A DNA stretch of 23,647 nt from Caulobacteraceae bacterium (GCA_947479185.1 CANJYY010000002.1:1-23647), one strand, 5' to 3'; shown: positions 8,200 to 14,927, counted from the first letter of the stretch. Made by a program: numbers and translations. The notes: generated from the sequence alone by a model not told the origin.

Positions 8200-8634
8200 A
8201 TGACCTCTCCGATCGACACCGCCCTGAACGACCTCGCCGCCGAGTTCGAGCTGCTGGGCGACTGGGAAGAACGCTATCGCTATGTGATCGAGCTGGGCCG
8301 CGAACTCGAGCCGCTGAGCGACGCCGAGCGGTCGGAGGCCAACAAGGTGCGCGGCTGCGCCAGCCAGGTGTGGCTGGTGACCGAGCCGCTGGACGACGGA
8401 CGGGTCCGGTTTCGCGGCGATTCCGACGCCCATATCGTCCGCGGCCTGATCGCCATCCTGATGCGGCTGTACGCCGACCGGACGCCGGCCGAGATTCTCG
8501 CCTTCGACGCCAACGCCGCCTTCGCCGCCCTCGGGCTGAACGGCGCGCTGTCGACCCAGCGGGCCAACGGCCTGGCGTCCATGGTCACGCGTGTCCGCCG
8601 CGACGCCGAGGCGCTGGGTCAGCCCAGGCCGTAG
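8200..8634 (+). CDS. sufE: Cysteine desulfuration protein SufE
   Basis: A 144-residue SufE protein, which accepts sulfane sulfur from the cysteine desulfurase SufS and passes it to the SufBCD Fe-S scaffold. The conserved sulfur-accepting Cys is C53 in EANKVRGCASQVW, and the downstream motif FRGDSDAHIVRGLIAIL is typical. Length agrees with the family (about 140). It follows the small histidine kinase by 22 bases and may be co-transcribed, although the rest of the suf operon is not in the window. Its 3' end overlaps the convergent DUF6456 gene by 16 bases. Confidence 0.95.
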   Translation: MTSPIDTALNDLAAEFELLGDWEERYRYVIELGRELEPLSDAERSEANKVRGCASQVWLVTEPLDDGRVRFRGDSDAHIVRGLIAILMRLYADRTPAEILAFDANAAFAALGLNGALSTQRANGLASMVTRVRRDAEALGQPRP

Positions 8635-9332
8635 TGGGCGGCGAGCCGGCCCAGCGCCAGCTTCAGCACCATCTTGCCCGACCGGCGCGGCAGACCCAGC
8701 GACCGTTCCGCCGCCTCCAGCGCCGTGCCGGCGAAACAGACCTGTTCCAGGATCTCGCGCAGGCCCGGACCGACGGCGGCCAGGGCGGCGGCGATGCGGG
8801 CCTTGGCGGCTCTGGCCCGTTCCGCCGGATCCAGGCCGGAGCCACGGCCGGCGCGGGTCCGGGGCCCGGCGTCCCAGGCCATGGTCAGGCGACCAACCGT
8901 GCCGGCGGCCACGAAGTCGTCGCGCAGCTTCTCGGCGACGGCGATCTCGACCGGCGTCAGCCAGGCCTCGCCGCGGGCGTCGCGCCGCCGGGCCAGCCAG
9001 GCGATCGGCGACTCCCCCAGATTGACGGTCTTCATCGTCCGGCGACCGTCAGGATCGGTGACCAGGCGGCGGCCTTCGAGGATGCTCGGTCGCCCCGCCC
9101 GCGATGGCGCATCGTCCGGCGCGCGCGTCAGTCGCCATCCGCCCTCGGGCCGGACCTTGAGCCCGGGCGCGTCGGTCAGGGCGATGAACTGCGTCTCGTC
9201 CAGCGCAAGGGCGGCCCGGCGCCGCCGGTCAGCCGAAAGGCGCACGACATAGGCGCCCTCCCCGACCTGGTCGATCCAGGCGCCGGGACGGGCCAGGGCC
9301 CGCGTCACACGGGCGACGTCAGGCGGCGTCAC
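8619..9332 (-). CDS. DUF6456 protein, translationally coupled to hdaB
   Basis: A 237-residue protein of unknown function. The C-terminal half (about 105-237) matches the alphaproteobacterial DUF6456 pattern: ESPIAWLARRRD, then LTPVEIAVAEKLRDDF, an RLTMAWD strand, ERARAAKARIAAALAAVGPGL, and a final helix-turn-helix-like segment (TALEAAERSLGLPRRSGK followed by LALGRLAAHYGL). The N-terminal part is Arg-rich (RRRRAALAL) and poorly defined. The last segment resembles sigma-factor-like or other DNA-binding HTHs, so nucleic-acid binding is plausible but inferred. The ATG at 9332 overlaps the hdaB stop in ATGA, indicating translational coupling. The 3' end overlaps sufE. Confidence 0.82.
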   Translation of the reverse strand: MTPPDVARVTRALARPGAWIDQVGEGAYVVRLSADRRRRAALALDETQFIALTDAPGLKVRPEGGWRLTRAPDDAPSRAGRPSILEGRRLVTDPDGRRTMKTVNLGESPIAWLARRRDARGEAWLTPVEIAVAEKLRDDFVAAGTVGRLTMAWDAGPRTRAGRGSGLDPAERARAAKARIAAALAAVGPGLREILEQVCFAGTALEAAERSLGLPRRSGKMVLKLALGRLAAHYGLG

Positions 9333-9697
9333 CGGACCGGCTCCCAGGCGCCCGGCGCCTGCCGCACGCAGGTTTCCAGCTCGGCGATGCGGGCGTCCAT
9401 GGCCGGATCGTCGCGCAGCTCCTCCACCGTGCGAACGGCCGTGCTGGCCGTCGTCCGGTCCCGGCCGAAGGCGAAGGCCGCTCGGGCCAGGGGCCAGGAC
9501 AGGGTCACGTGCGCCAGGTAGATGGCCAACTGGCGGGCGCGGGTCACAGCCTGGTTCTTGCGGGTGTGGGCCGCGATCTCGCGGGCCGGCAGATCCACCG
9601 CCAGGGCGACGAGACTGGTGATGTAGGCGGCCTGCAGGCGATCCCGGCGGAACTCGGGCGGCAGGCCATAGAGATCGGTCTGGTCCTGGATGATCAT
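9329..9697 (-). CDS. hdaB: HdaB-like DnaA domain IV protein
   Basis: A 122-residue protein resembling the DNA-binding domain IV of DnaA without the AAA+ ATPase part. The key region is RARQLAIYLAHVTLSWPLARAAFAFGRDRTTASTAV at about 53-88: the R-Q-x-A-x-Y-L helix and G-R-D-x-T-T signature of DnaA are present, with R81 where DnaA usually has His. This matches HdaB, an alphaproteobacterial protein reported to stimulate replication initiation in Caulobacter by interfering with HdaA-driven DnaA inactivation (RIDA). I use the ATG at 9697, with GAGG 5 nt upstream; an in-frame GTG at 9730 would add 11 residues. It is the first gene of a two-gene unit with DUF6456. A DnaA-box-like 9-mer lies 64 bases upstream. 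Confidence 0.8.
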   Translation of the reverse strand: MIIQDQTDLYGLPPEFRRDRLQAAYITSLVALAVDLPAREIAAHTRKNQAVTRARQLAIYLAHVTLSWPLARAAFAFGRDRTTASTAVRTVEELRDDPAMDARIAELETCVRQAPGAWEPVR

Positions 9698-9760
9698 GGC
9701 GTCCTCATTGGCGCGGCGAACGGGCCACACGTCGACGCAGTCTGACCGGCGTCGATGCGA

Positions 9761-9769
9761 TGAGGATAA
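9761..9769 (-). promoter_or_regulatory. DnaA-box-like 9-mer upstream of hdaB
   Basis: On the minus strand this reads TTATCCTCA, one base from the strong DnaA box TTATCCACA. It lies 64 bases upstream of the hdaB start, at the edge of an AT-rich inverted repeat. A single box with one mismatch can occur by chance. Confidence 0.35.
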
Positions 9770-9805
9770 TATTCCTATATCCGTGCGGGCAATAGGAAAA
9801 TTATC
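9765..9805. repeat. AT-rich inverted repeat upstream of hdaB
   Basis: The 14-base arms GATAATATTCCTAT (9765-9778) and ATAGGAAAATTATC (9792-9805) are inverted copies with one mismatch, separated by 13 bases. Such an AT-rich stretch is rare in this 70% GC window. It lies 68-108 bases before hdaB, where an operator or the core promoter is expected. Confidence 0.6.
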
Positions 9806-9824
9806 AAGGCCCTACAGGACCTTG
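9797..9824 (-). terminator. Candidate rho-independent terminator of the PAS gene
   Basis: Arms CAAGGTCCT and AGGGCCTTG (minus strand, one mismatch) are separated by 2 bases and followed by ATAATTTTCC, a T-rich tail. It lies about 50 bases beyond the stop codon of the PAS_5 gene. It shares sequence with the right arm of the adjacent AT-rich repeat. Confidence 0.5.
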
Positions 9825-9875
9825 GTTGATGCCGGAGGGGTTTGTTCAACGGTCCAGGCGGACCGGATCGCGTCA

Positions 9876-10367
9876 TCAGGCGGCGCGGATGCCGCTGCCG
9901 GTGTCGCCATGGACGCCCACCACGGCGTCGTAGCCGAGGATCATGTCGACGTCCCGGCCGTTGGTCGCCAGCGGCAGGCGCAGCCAGAGCAGCGACATAT
10001 GCCCCGCGCCACGCCAGGACAGGCTGTGACAGCCAACGCCCGGCCGGCGATCCTCGACCACCTTGTCGAGTTCGGCCCGCCAGTAGTCTGCGGCCTTGGC
10101 GCCATAGACATCGCCGAGGGCCCGGCCGGTGATCTCACGGCCATAGACGCTGTAAAGGCCGGTGCCCGCCAGACGCAGGCGGTAGTCCCGACGCAAGCCG
10201 GGGACGATGTCGATGAGGCTGACGGTGGGGAGCAGGCGCTTGAAGTCTTCGGGACGGATGTCCGCCCGGCCGGGGAGCCGGCCGGCCTGGCGCAACGAGG
10301 CCCAGTAAGCGAACAGCTCTTCGTGGGCGCGGGCGGCTGTCGCCGAAGCGCCCAGTTGCGCGGCCAT
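9876..10367 (-). CDS. Single-domain PAS_5 protein
   Basis: A 163-residue protein made almost entirely of one PAS_5-type domain (about residues 14-155). Typical features are HEELFAYWASLRQAGRLPGRADIRPEDFKRLLPTV at the N-terminus, then YRLRLAGTGLYSVYGREITGRALGDVY, and a C-terminal strand with HMSLLWLRLPLATNG. There is no output domain, so it probably acts through protein contacts. Caulobacter MopJ is a published precedent for a single-domain PAS protein that modulates the DivJ/CtrA circuit; whether this gene is its orthologue cannot be decided here. AAGGA lies 8 nt before the ATG at 10367. The upstream region contains six GANTC sites. Confidence 0.85.
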   Translation of the reverse strand: MAAQLGASATAARAHEELFAYWASLRQAGRLPGRADIRPEDFKRLLPTVSLIDIVPGLRRDYRLRLAGTGLYSVYGREITGRALGDVYGAKAADYWRAELDKVVEDRRPGVGCHSLSWRGAGHMSLLWLRLPLATNGRDVDMILGYDAVVGVHGDTGSGIRAA

Positions 10368-10372
10368 CTACA

Positions 10373-10504
10373 GAATCCTTAACAACCCCTTGGAATCACC
10401 GGTGATTCACTATCGCTTAACCGACGAATCGGGGGCAAGCGAAAATCATCGGGCCCGGCAAACTTTCGCGACGCGAGTCAAGCGCCGGCCGGAAAAGCTG
10501 AGTC
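10373..10504. promoter_or_regulatory. Cluster of six GANTC (CcrM) sites upstream of the PAS gene
   Basis: GANTC occurs at 10373, 10393, 10404, 10426, 10475 and 10500. The sites at 10393 and 10404 form the two ends of a perfect 16-base palindrome, GAATCACCGGTGATTC (10393-10408). Overlapping it, on the minus strand, TTAA-N7-TGAA (10406-10420) is one base from the CtrA consensus. In alphaproteobacteria GANTC is methylated by CcrM and can recruit GcrA-dependent transcription. The most likely target is the PAS gene starting at 10367. Confidence 0.65.
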
Positions 10505-10514
10505 TTCACAACGA

Positions 10515-10549
10515 GAAGGGGGCGGCGAGCCGAGCCCGCCGCCCCCTTC
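10515..10549 (-). terminator. Hairpin terminator downstream of mucR
   Basis: A perfect 13-bp inverted repeat (GAAGGGGGCGGCG and CGCCGCCCCCTTC) has a 9-base loop and begins 22 bases beyond the mucR stop codon. There is no run of T after it on the minus strand, so its efficiency is uncertain, but stem strength and position favour a terminator. Confidence 0.65.
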
Positions 10550-10571
10550 AATTGTCAGCCGAAGAGGCGGT

Positions 10572-10991
10572 CTAGCGCTTCTTCTTGGCCGCCTGGCGGC
10601 CGCCCTGGCCCAGACCCATCTGCTTGGCCAGGTCCGAACGCGCCTTGGCATAGTTCGGGGCGACCATCGGATAGTCCTTCGGCAGGCCCCACTTGGCGCG
10701 ATATTCTTCGGGGCTCATGTTGTACTTGGTGCGCAGGTGACGCTTCAGCGACTTGAACTTGCGGCCATCCTCAAGGCAGACGAGGTGGTCGGGCGTGATC
10801 GAACGACGGACCGGAACAGCCGGTTCCTTCGGCGCGACTTCAACCGTCACCGAGCCACTGGCGACTTCGGTCAGCGCCTTGTGGACGTTCTGGATGAGAT
10901 TCGGAATATCGTTCGCGGCCACGGAATTGTTGCCGACGTACGCGGACACGATGTCCGTCGTCATCTCGATGATCGCGGATTTGTCTTCCAT
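10572..10991 (-). CDS. mucR: MucR/Ros family transcriptional regulator
   Basis: A 139-residue MucR/Ros regulator. The N-terminal oligomerisation segment (IVSAYVGNNSV, 14-24) and the Ros-type zinc-finger region (VCLEDGRKFKSLKRHLRTKYNMSPEEYRAKWGLP, 71-104) are clear. In Caulobacter, MucR proteins silence G1-phase genes together with the CtrA/SciP network. Compared with the Cys2His2 set of Ros, only C72 and H85 are kept: the second Cys position is D75 and the second His position is Y90, so zinc binding is doubtful, as reported for some homologues. I use the ATG at 10991 (MEDKS) because AAGG precedes it and the family usually begins there; ATG 11006 would add five residues. Confidence 0.92.
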   Translation of the reverse strand: MEDKSAIIEMTTDIVSAYVGNNSVAANDIPNLIQNVHKALTEVASGSVTVEVAPKEPAVPVRRSITPDHLVCLEDGRKFKSLKRHLRTKYNMSPEEYRAKWGLPKDYPMVAPNYAKARSDLAKQMGLGQGGRQAAKKKR

Positions 10992-11030
10992 CTGACCTTG
11001 TTCCATCACGGTGAAGATTGAGCACGACCG

Positions 11031-11050
11031 GAATCGGCACGCACAGATTC
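11031..11050. promoter_or_regulatory. Pair of GANTC sites in the mucR leader
   Basis: GAATC at 11031-11035 and GATTC at 11046-11050 are 15 bases apart, 40-60 bases before the mucR start and just downstream of the predicted -10 element. They are candidate CcrM methylation sites. Confidence 0.5.
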
Positions 11051-11062
11051 AATTCGCCGCTG

Positions 11063-11089
11063 CATATAGCGCCTCAAACCACGGCACAA
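11063..11089 (-). promoter_or_regulatory. Candidate housekeeping promoter of mucR
   Basis: Minus-strand TTGTGCC (11083-11089), a 12-nt spacer and GCTATATG (11063-11070) resemble the Caulobacter sigma-73 pattern TTGACGS-N10-14-GCTANAWC: good at -10, poor at -35. Initiation near 11056 would give a leader of about 65 nt. Confidence 0.4.
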
Positions 11090-11202
11090 GCTTTTCGATC
11101 ATAGAAACGGGTGCAAATACTCCCGGCCCGGCAATTGATACAACCGCCGCTTCAATTACGCCCGATGACTTCATTCACGCGTTTCTGGTTTCGCGAAGGA
11201 AA

Positions 11203-12456
11203 TCAGCGACGACGCAGGTCGCCGGACAGAGCCAGCATGGCCGCGCGCTGGGGCTGGGAGAACTCGTCCAGCGCCGCCTCGTCCCCGTCGCGGATAGCCT
11301 TGATCAGGGCCGGCGTCAGGGCCGACGACAGCGACCAGTTCCAGTAGCGCAGCACGGTTTGCGCCCGATCGACCGCGATCGTGTCGAACAGGGTCAGAAG
11401 CCGCTCCAGCCCCGGATTGATGTTGCCGGCGGCGTCCGCCTCCGGGCGGCGCAAGGCCCGCCAGAGCAGACGCACGTTGTTCTTCGGCAGGCCGGTCGCC
11501 TTGCAGAGAATGGCGAGCGGCTCGCCGCCCGGATCGGTGAAGATCTTGGCCCCGGTCATCGGCTTGAGGCCGGACAGGTAGGAGATCTCCTCGGCCACTT
11601 CGCGGGAGAAGCTCTCCGAGGCCACCTGCACGGCCTCGTCGAGGCTTTCGAACGGGCTCTTGGCGATGGCCGCGCGGTTTCGCTGGCGACGCTCGATGAA
11701 CTGCAGCGCCTTGCGGGTCAGGGGGTCTTGCCAGTTCTCGTCGGCGGCCATGGCGAACACGTCGCTGACCGCCTCCTGCAGAACCTCGCGCGACACGGCG
11801 AACCGCTGGAGGATGACCCGCCGCGCCTCGGCGTCGGACCACCAGAACATCACATAGGCGTGGCTGGGCCGCAGCTCGCTGCGGCGCAGGAGCAGCGCGA
11901 TATGACGCGGATGGTCGCGGGTGCCGGCGACGATCGTCTCGATCGCCTCGTGGCTGAGCTTGGCCAGGTCATTGCGTAGCAGGGCCTCGATGACCGCCGG
12001 CTCGTCGTGTTGGACCAGTTCGTCGCCGACCACCTCGTTCAGCCCCCGCCGCGAGGCGATCAGCCGGCGATGTTCGGTGCTGGCTGTCCGGACGCAGTCG
12101 ATCAGGTCGCCGTCGCCGACCGTGGCGCTGTTCTCCAGCAGGGCGCGGGCGACCTCCAGGTCGTCACGCATCAGCAGCCGGGCGAGGCCGGTGGGGATTT
12201 CGGAGACGTTGGCGATGCGACGGGCGATGCGCACCCGCTCCTCGATCGCCGCCTCGCGCAGCAGTTCGATCAGCAGGTCGGCGGTCATCGACCGCTCGAA
12301 GGCGTTGACCCGGCTGCCCGGCAGGCAGACCACGTCGGCCAGCCGCTTGAGCAGCGTCGCCCGCGAGCGCGCGGACGGCCTGGCGGGCCGCTCGTCGCCG
12401 CTCGGCGAACCGAAGTCAGACGGATCGATGGAAGATCGGGCGGCGGGTTCGCTCAT
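11203..12456 (-). CDS. DUF2336 domain protein
   Basis: A 417-residue cytosolic protein of the DUF2336 family, common in Alphaproteobacteria and of unknown biochemical role. It is almost all helical, with HEAT-like repeating units such as LLIELLREAAIEERVRIARRIANV and EPAVIEALLRNDLAKLSHEAIETIV. Typical family segments include ERVRIARRIANVSEIPTGLARLL and the C-terminal FTDPGGEPLAILCKATGLPKNNVRLLWRALRR. There is no signal peptide or membrane segment. The start is the ATG at 12456, without a clear Shine-Dalgarno; a GANTC site lies immediately upstream (12459-12463). The gene stands alone between mucR and the catabolic cluster. Confidence 0.88.
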   Translation of the reverse strand: MSEPAARSSIDPSDFGSPSGDERPARPSARSRATLLKRLADVVCLPGSRVNAFERSMTADLLIELLREAAIEERVRIARRIANVSEIPTGLARLLMRDDLEVARALLENSATVGDGDLIDCVRTASTEHRRLIASRRGLNEVVGDELVQHDEPAVIEALLRNDLAKLSHEAIETIVAGTRDHPRHIALLLRRSELRPSHAYVMFWWSDAEARRVILQRFAVSREVLQEAVSDVFAMAADENWQDPLTRKALQFIERRQRNRAAIAKSPFESLDEAVQVASESFSREVAEEISYLSGLKPMTGAKIFTDPGGEPLAILCKATGLPKNNVRLLWRALRRPEADAAGNINPGLERLLTLFDTIAVDRAQTVLRYWNWSLSSALTPALIKAIRDGDEAALDEFSQPQRAAMLALSGDLRRR

Positions 12457-12479
12457 CGGACTCGGGGCGTGGAGAAGGC

Positions 12480-12499
12480 GCGGCGCGGAAACGCGCCGC
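12480..12499 (-). terminator. GC hairpin with tetraloop between the crotonase and DUF2336 genes
   Basis: GCGGCGCG and CGCGCCGC form a perfect 8-bp stem around GAAA. It lies 48 bases past the crotonase stop codon and 24 bases before the DUF2336 start. It could terminate the P450-crotonase transcript or sit in the DUF2336 leader. No T-tract follows. Confidence 0.4.
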
Positions 12500-12546
12500 T
12501 GCCCCCCGATGACAACAGACCCTTGTTAACCGGTCGTGACTGTCGG

Positions 12547-13431
12547 CTACTTGAACTCGCGCTTGTCCCAGTACGGCCAGATGTCCGGCAGGTCGGCCGA
12601 GACCTTGTCCGGATAGGCAGGCGCGCGCTTTTCAAGGAAGGACATCACGCCCTCCTTGGCGTCGCCCTGGGCGCCGCGGGCCATGATCGCGCGGCTGTCG
12701 GACATGTGGGCGTCCATCGGATGCGGCGCGCCGGCGTTGCGATAAAGCAACTGGCGGGTCAGGGCGATGGACACCGGCGCGGTGTTGTCGGCGATCTCGC
12801 GGGCCAGGGCGTAGGCCGCCGGCAGCAGGTCTTCCGGCGCGTGCAGCGAGCGGACCAGCTTGCCGTCAAGAGCTTCCTGGGCGCCGAAGACGCGGCCGGT
12901 GTAGCACCACTCCAGCGCCTGCTGCAGGCCGACGATGCGCGGCAGGAACCAGGACGAGGCGGCTTCCGGCGTGATGCCGCGGCGAGCGAACACGAAGCCG
13001 AACTTGGCGTCGGTCGAGGCCAGGCGGATGTCCATGGCCAGTTGCATGGTCACGCCGATGCCGACGGCCGCGCCGTTCACGGCGGCGATGACCGGCTTGA
13101 GGCTTTCGTAGATGCGCATGGTCAGGAGACCGCCGCCGTCGCGATAGACGCCGTTGACCTTGTTGGCCTCGCGCGGATCAGCGTCCTGCTTGGCGTAATC
13201 GAACGTCTTCGCGCCGCCGCCGAGGTCCGCCCCGGCGCAGAAGGCCCGGCCCGAGCCGGTCACCACGACCACCTTCACCGCGTCATCGGCGTCGGTGATG
13301 TCGAACGCCTGGATCATCTCCGCCATCATCTGGGTGGTGAAGGCGTTCATCCGGTCCGGCCGGTTCAGGGTGATCGTCGCGACCCCGTCCTTGACGTCGT
13401 AGAGGATGGTTTCGAAGGTCGGATTGGCCAT
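12547..13431 (-). CDS. Crotonase-fold protein (enoyl-CoA hydratase/isomerase family)
   Basis: A 294-residue member of the crotonase superfamily, acting on acyl-CoA thioesters. Visible signatures are TLNRPDRMNAF (22-31), the oxyanion-hole segment GRAFCAGADL (61-70) and AVNGAAVGIGVTMQLAMDIRLAS (117-139). By my alignment to rat mitochondrial enoyl-CoA hydratase, its two catalytic glutamates correspond to T128 and F147-149 here. Instead, E156 in ITPEAASSWFLP sits where delta3-delta2-enoyl-CoA isomerases carry their catalytic Glu. An isomerase or atypical hydratase is therefore more likely than a standard hydratase. AGGAG lies 6 nt before the ATG at 13431. It is 71 bases downstream of the P450 gene, probably in the same operon. 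Confidence 0.88.
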   Translation of the reverse strand: MANPTFETILYDVKDGVATITLNRPDRMNAFTTQMMAEMIQAFDITDADDAVKVVVVTGSGRAFCAGADLGGGAKTFDYAKQDADPREANKVNGVYRDGGGLLTMRIYESLKPVIAAVNGAAVGIGVTMQLAMDIRLASTDAKFGFVFARRGITPEAASSWFLPRIVGLQQALEWCYTGRVFGAQEALDGKLVRSLHAPEDLLPAAYALAREIADNTAPVSIALTRQLLYRNAGAPHPMDAHMSDSRAIMARGAQGDAKEGVMSFLEKRAPAYPDKVSADLPDIWPYWDKREFK

Positions 13432-13502
13432 GACAGGCTCCTGCTCTGGATCGTTGCGCCGGATGAAGACCGCCGGACGCGAGGGAAGGCAAGAGGGCCC
13501 GA

Positions 13503-14846
13503 TCAGGCCGCCTTGCGCCCCGGGGTAAAGCTGACGCCCAGCTTGCGGATGGCGTGGACGAAGTTGTTGGGCGCGATGTCGATGTCGCCGTTCCAGCGCA
13601 TGTCGGGGAACCGCGCCAGGATCTGGCGGTAGGCCTCCTCCAGCTGAATCTGCGCCACGCGTTTGCCGATGCAGGTGTGCGGGCCGTAGCCGAAGGCGAT
13701 GTGCTTGTCGGCGTTGGCGCGGGTCACGTCGAGGCGGTCGGGATCGGCGAACACCGCCGGGTCGCGGTTGGCGGCGCCGTAGTACATGACGACCTTCTCG
13801 CCCTCGGCGATGGTCTGGCCGTTGATCTCCGCGTCGCGCGTCGCCGTGCGGCGCATGTAGATCACCGGGCTGACCATGCGGATGAACTCGTTGACCGCGC
13901 CGGGCAGCAGGTCCGGGTTGGCGATCAGCTTCGCCTGCTGGTCGGGGAACTCGGTCAGCAGCTTCATCGAGCCGGACAGGGTGTTGCGGGTGGTGTCGTT
14001 GCCGGCGAAGACGATCAGCAGCCAGGAGCCGTCGAGGTACTCGTCGCTCAGCTGCTCGCCCTCGACCTGGGCGCGGGCGATAGCCGTCAGCAGGTCGGCC
14101 TGCGGGTCCAGCCGGCGCTTGTGCAGCATGTGCCGTCCGTAGTCGAACATCTCTTCGACGTTGCTGTTGAAGTCGGCGATGAACTGCATCAGCTCCAGCG
14201 TCGGGGCGACGCCGGCGGTGGCCTGCTGGGTGGCCAGGTTCTGGGCCATCTCCAGATAGTGCATCCACTTGAGGAAGCGCGGGCGGTCTTCCGGCGGCAC
14301 GCCGAGGATCTCGCACAGGGTGAACAGCGGCAGAACGGCGGAGAAGTTCTCCACCAGATCGCACTCGCCCTTGTCGGCGATGGCGTCGAGCAGGCGCGTC
14401 ACCTCGCCCCGCACCTTCTCGGTCACGCCGCGCAGATAGGACGGGGTGAAATAGGGCATGTGTTCGCGGCGCAGCTGCAGATGGTTGGGCGCGTCCATGT
14501 TGATCATGGCGTCCATCGAGGCGCGGTAGAGCAGCGCGTGGCGCTGTTCCGGCCGGCCCTGGGCCATCAGGATGCCGCCGCGCTGGCTGGAGAAGGTCTC
14601 GGGATCGCCGTTGACCGCCATGACGTCCGCATGGCGCGTCACGGCCCAGAAGCCCGGGCCCTCGTGGCGCGACTCGCTGTGCCACATCACCGGCGCCTGC
14701 TCGCGCATGCGGGCGAAGTCGGCCCACGGCTGGCCGCCGGCGAAGCTCATGATGTCGGTCAGGTCGACCCCTTCAAGGGTCGAATAAGCCGTCGGAAAAT
14801 TCGGTCCCGCGCGGCCGTCGACCGCTGTCTCGCTGATCAGTTGCAT
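13503..14846 (-). CDS. Cytochrome P450
   Basis: A 447-residue soluble bacterial P450 monooxygenase. It has the I-helix oxygen-activation motif AGNDTT at 281-286, the K-helix E320-x-x-R323 (EFIR), and the haem-binding loop FGYGPHTCIG with cysteine ligand C392. The AGNDTTRN motif and the MRRTATRD / GEKVVMYYGAANRD segments place it near the CYP108/CYP125/CYP153 groups, which hydroxylate terpenes, sterol side chains or alkanes; the exact family cannot be set by eye. No ferredoxin or reductase gene is in the window, so electrons must come from elsewhere. The start is the ATG at 14846 with GGGGAG upstream. It is divergent from the GMC oxidoreductase and followed by the crotonase gene. Confidence 0.95.
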   Translation of the reverse strand: MQLISETAVDGRAGPNFPTAYSTLEGVDLTDIMSFAGGQPWADFARMREQAPVMWHSESRHEGPGFWAVTRHADVMAVNGDPETFSSQRGGILMAQGRPEQRHALLYRASMDAMINMDAPNHLQLRREHMPYFTPSYLRGVTEKVRGEVTRLLDAIADKGECDLVENFSAVLPLFTLCEILGVPPEDRPRFLKWMHYLEMAQNLATQQATAGVAPTLELMQFIADFNSNVEEMFDYGRHMLHKRRLDPQADLLTAIARAQVEGEQLSDEYLDGSWLLIVFAGNDTTRNTLSGSMKLLTEFPDQQAKLIANPDLLPGAVNEFIRMVSPVIYMRRTATRDAEINGQTIAEGEKVVMYYGAANRDPAVFADPDRLDVTRANADKHIAFGYGPHTCIGKRVAQIQLEEAYRQILARFPDMRWNGDIDIAPNNFVHAIRKLGVSFTPGRKAA

Positions 14847-14912
14847 GACCGCATACTCCCCAAAATATGGCTGGCGCGGGGGAACATAGGCGCGCGGCCC
14901 GCCGGGGCAATC

Positions 14913-14927
14913 GTGACCTTGCGTCAC
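14913..14927. promoter_or_regulatory. Inverted repeat in the divergent P450/GMC promoter region
   Basis: GTGAC-N5-GTCAC is a 15-base dyad 67 bases upstream of the P450 start and 107 bases upstream of the GMC start. It is placed where an operator for a divergent catabolic unit would be. No regulator gene lies next to it. Confidence 0.35.

Noticed and set aside
5502..8219. 905-codon open frame on the minus strand extending the divJ candidate upstream through the small kinase
   Set aside because: The part beyond 7205 is antisense to a clear histidine kinase (7398-8177) and has no family features. High GC keeps antisense frames open. The GTG at 7205 gives a normal kinase N-terminus.
10390..10575. 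61-codon plus-strand open frame between the PAS and mucR genes
   Set aside because: No good ribosome-binding site, it runs through the mucR terminator hairpin, and the region is better explained as regulatory DNA.
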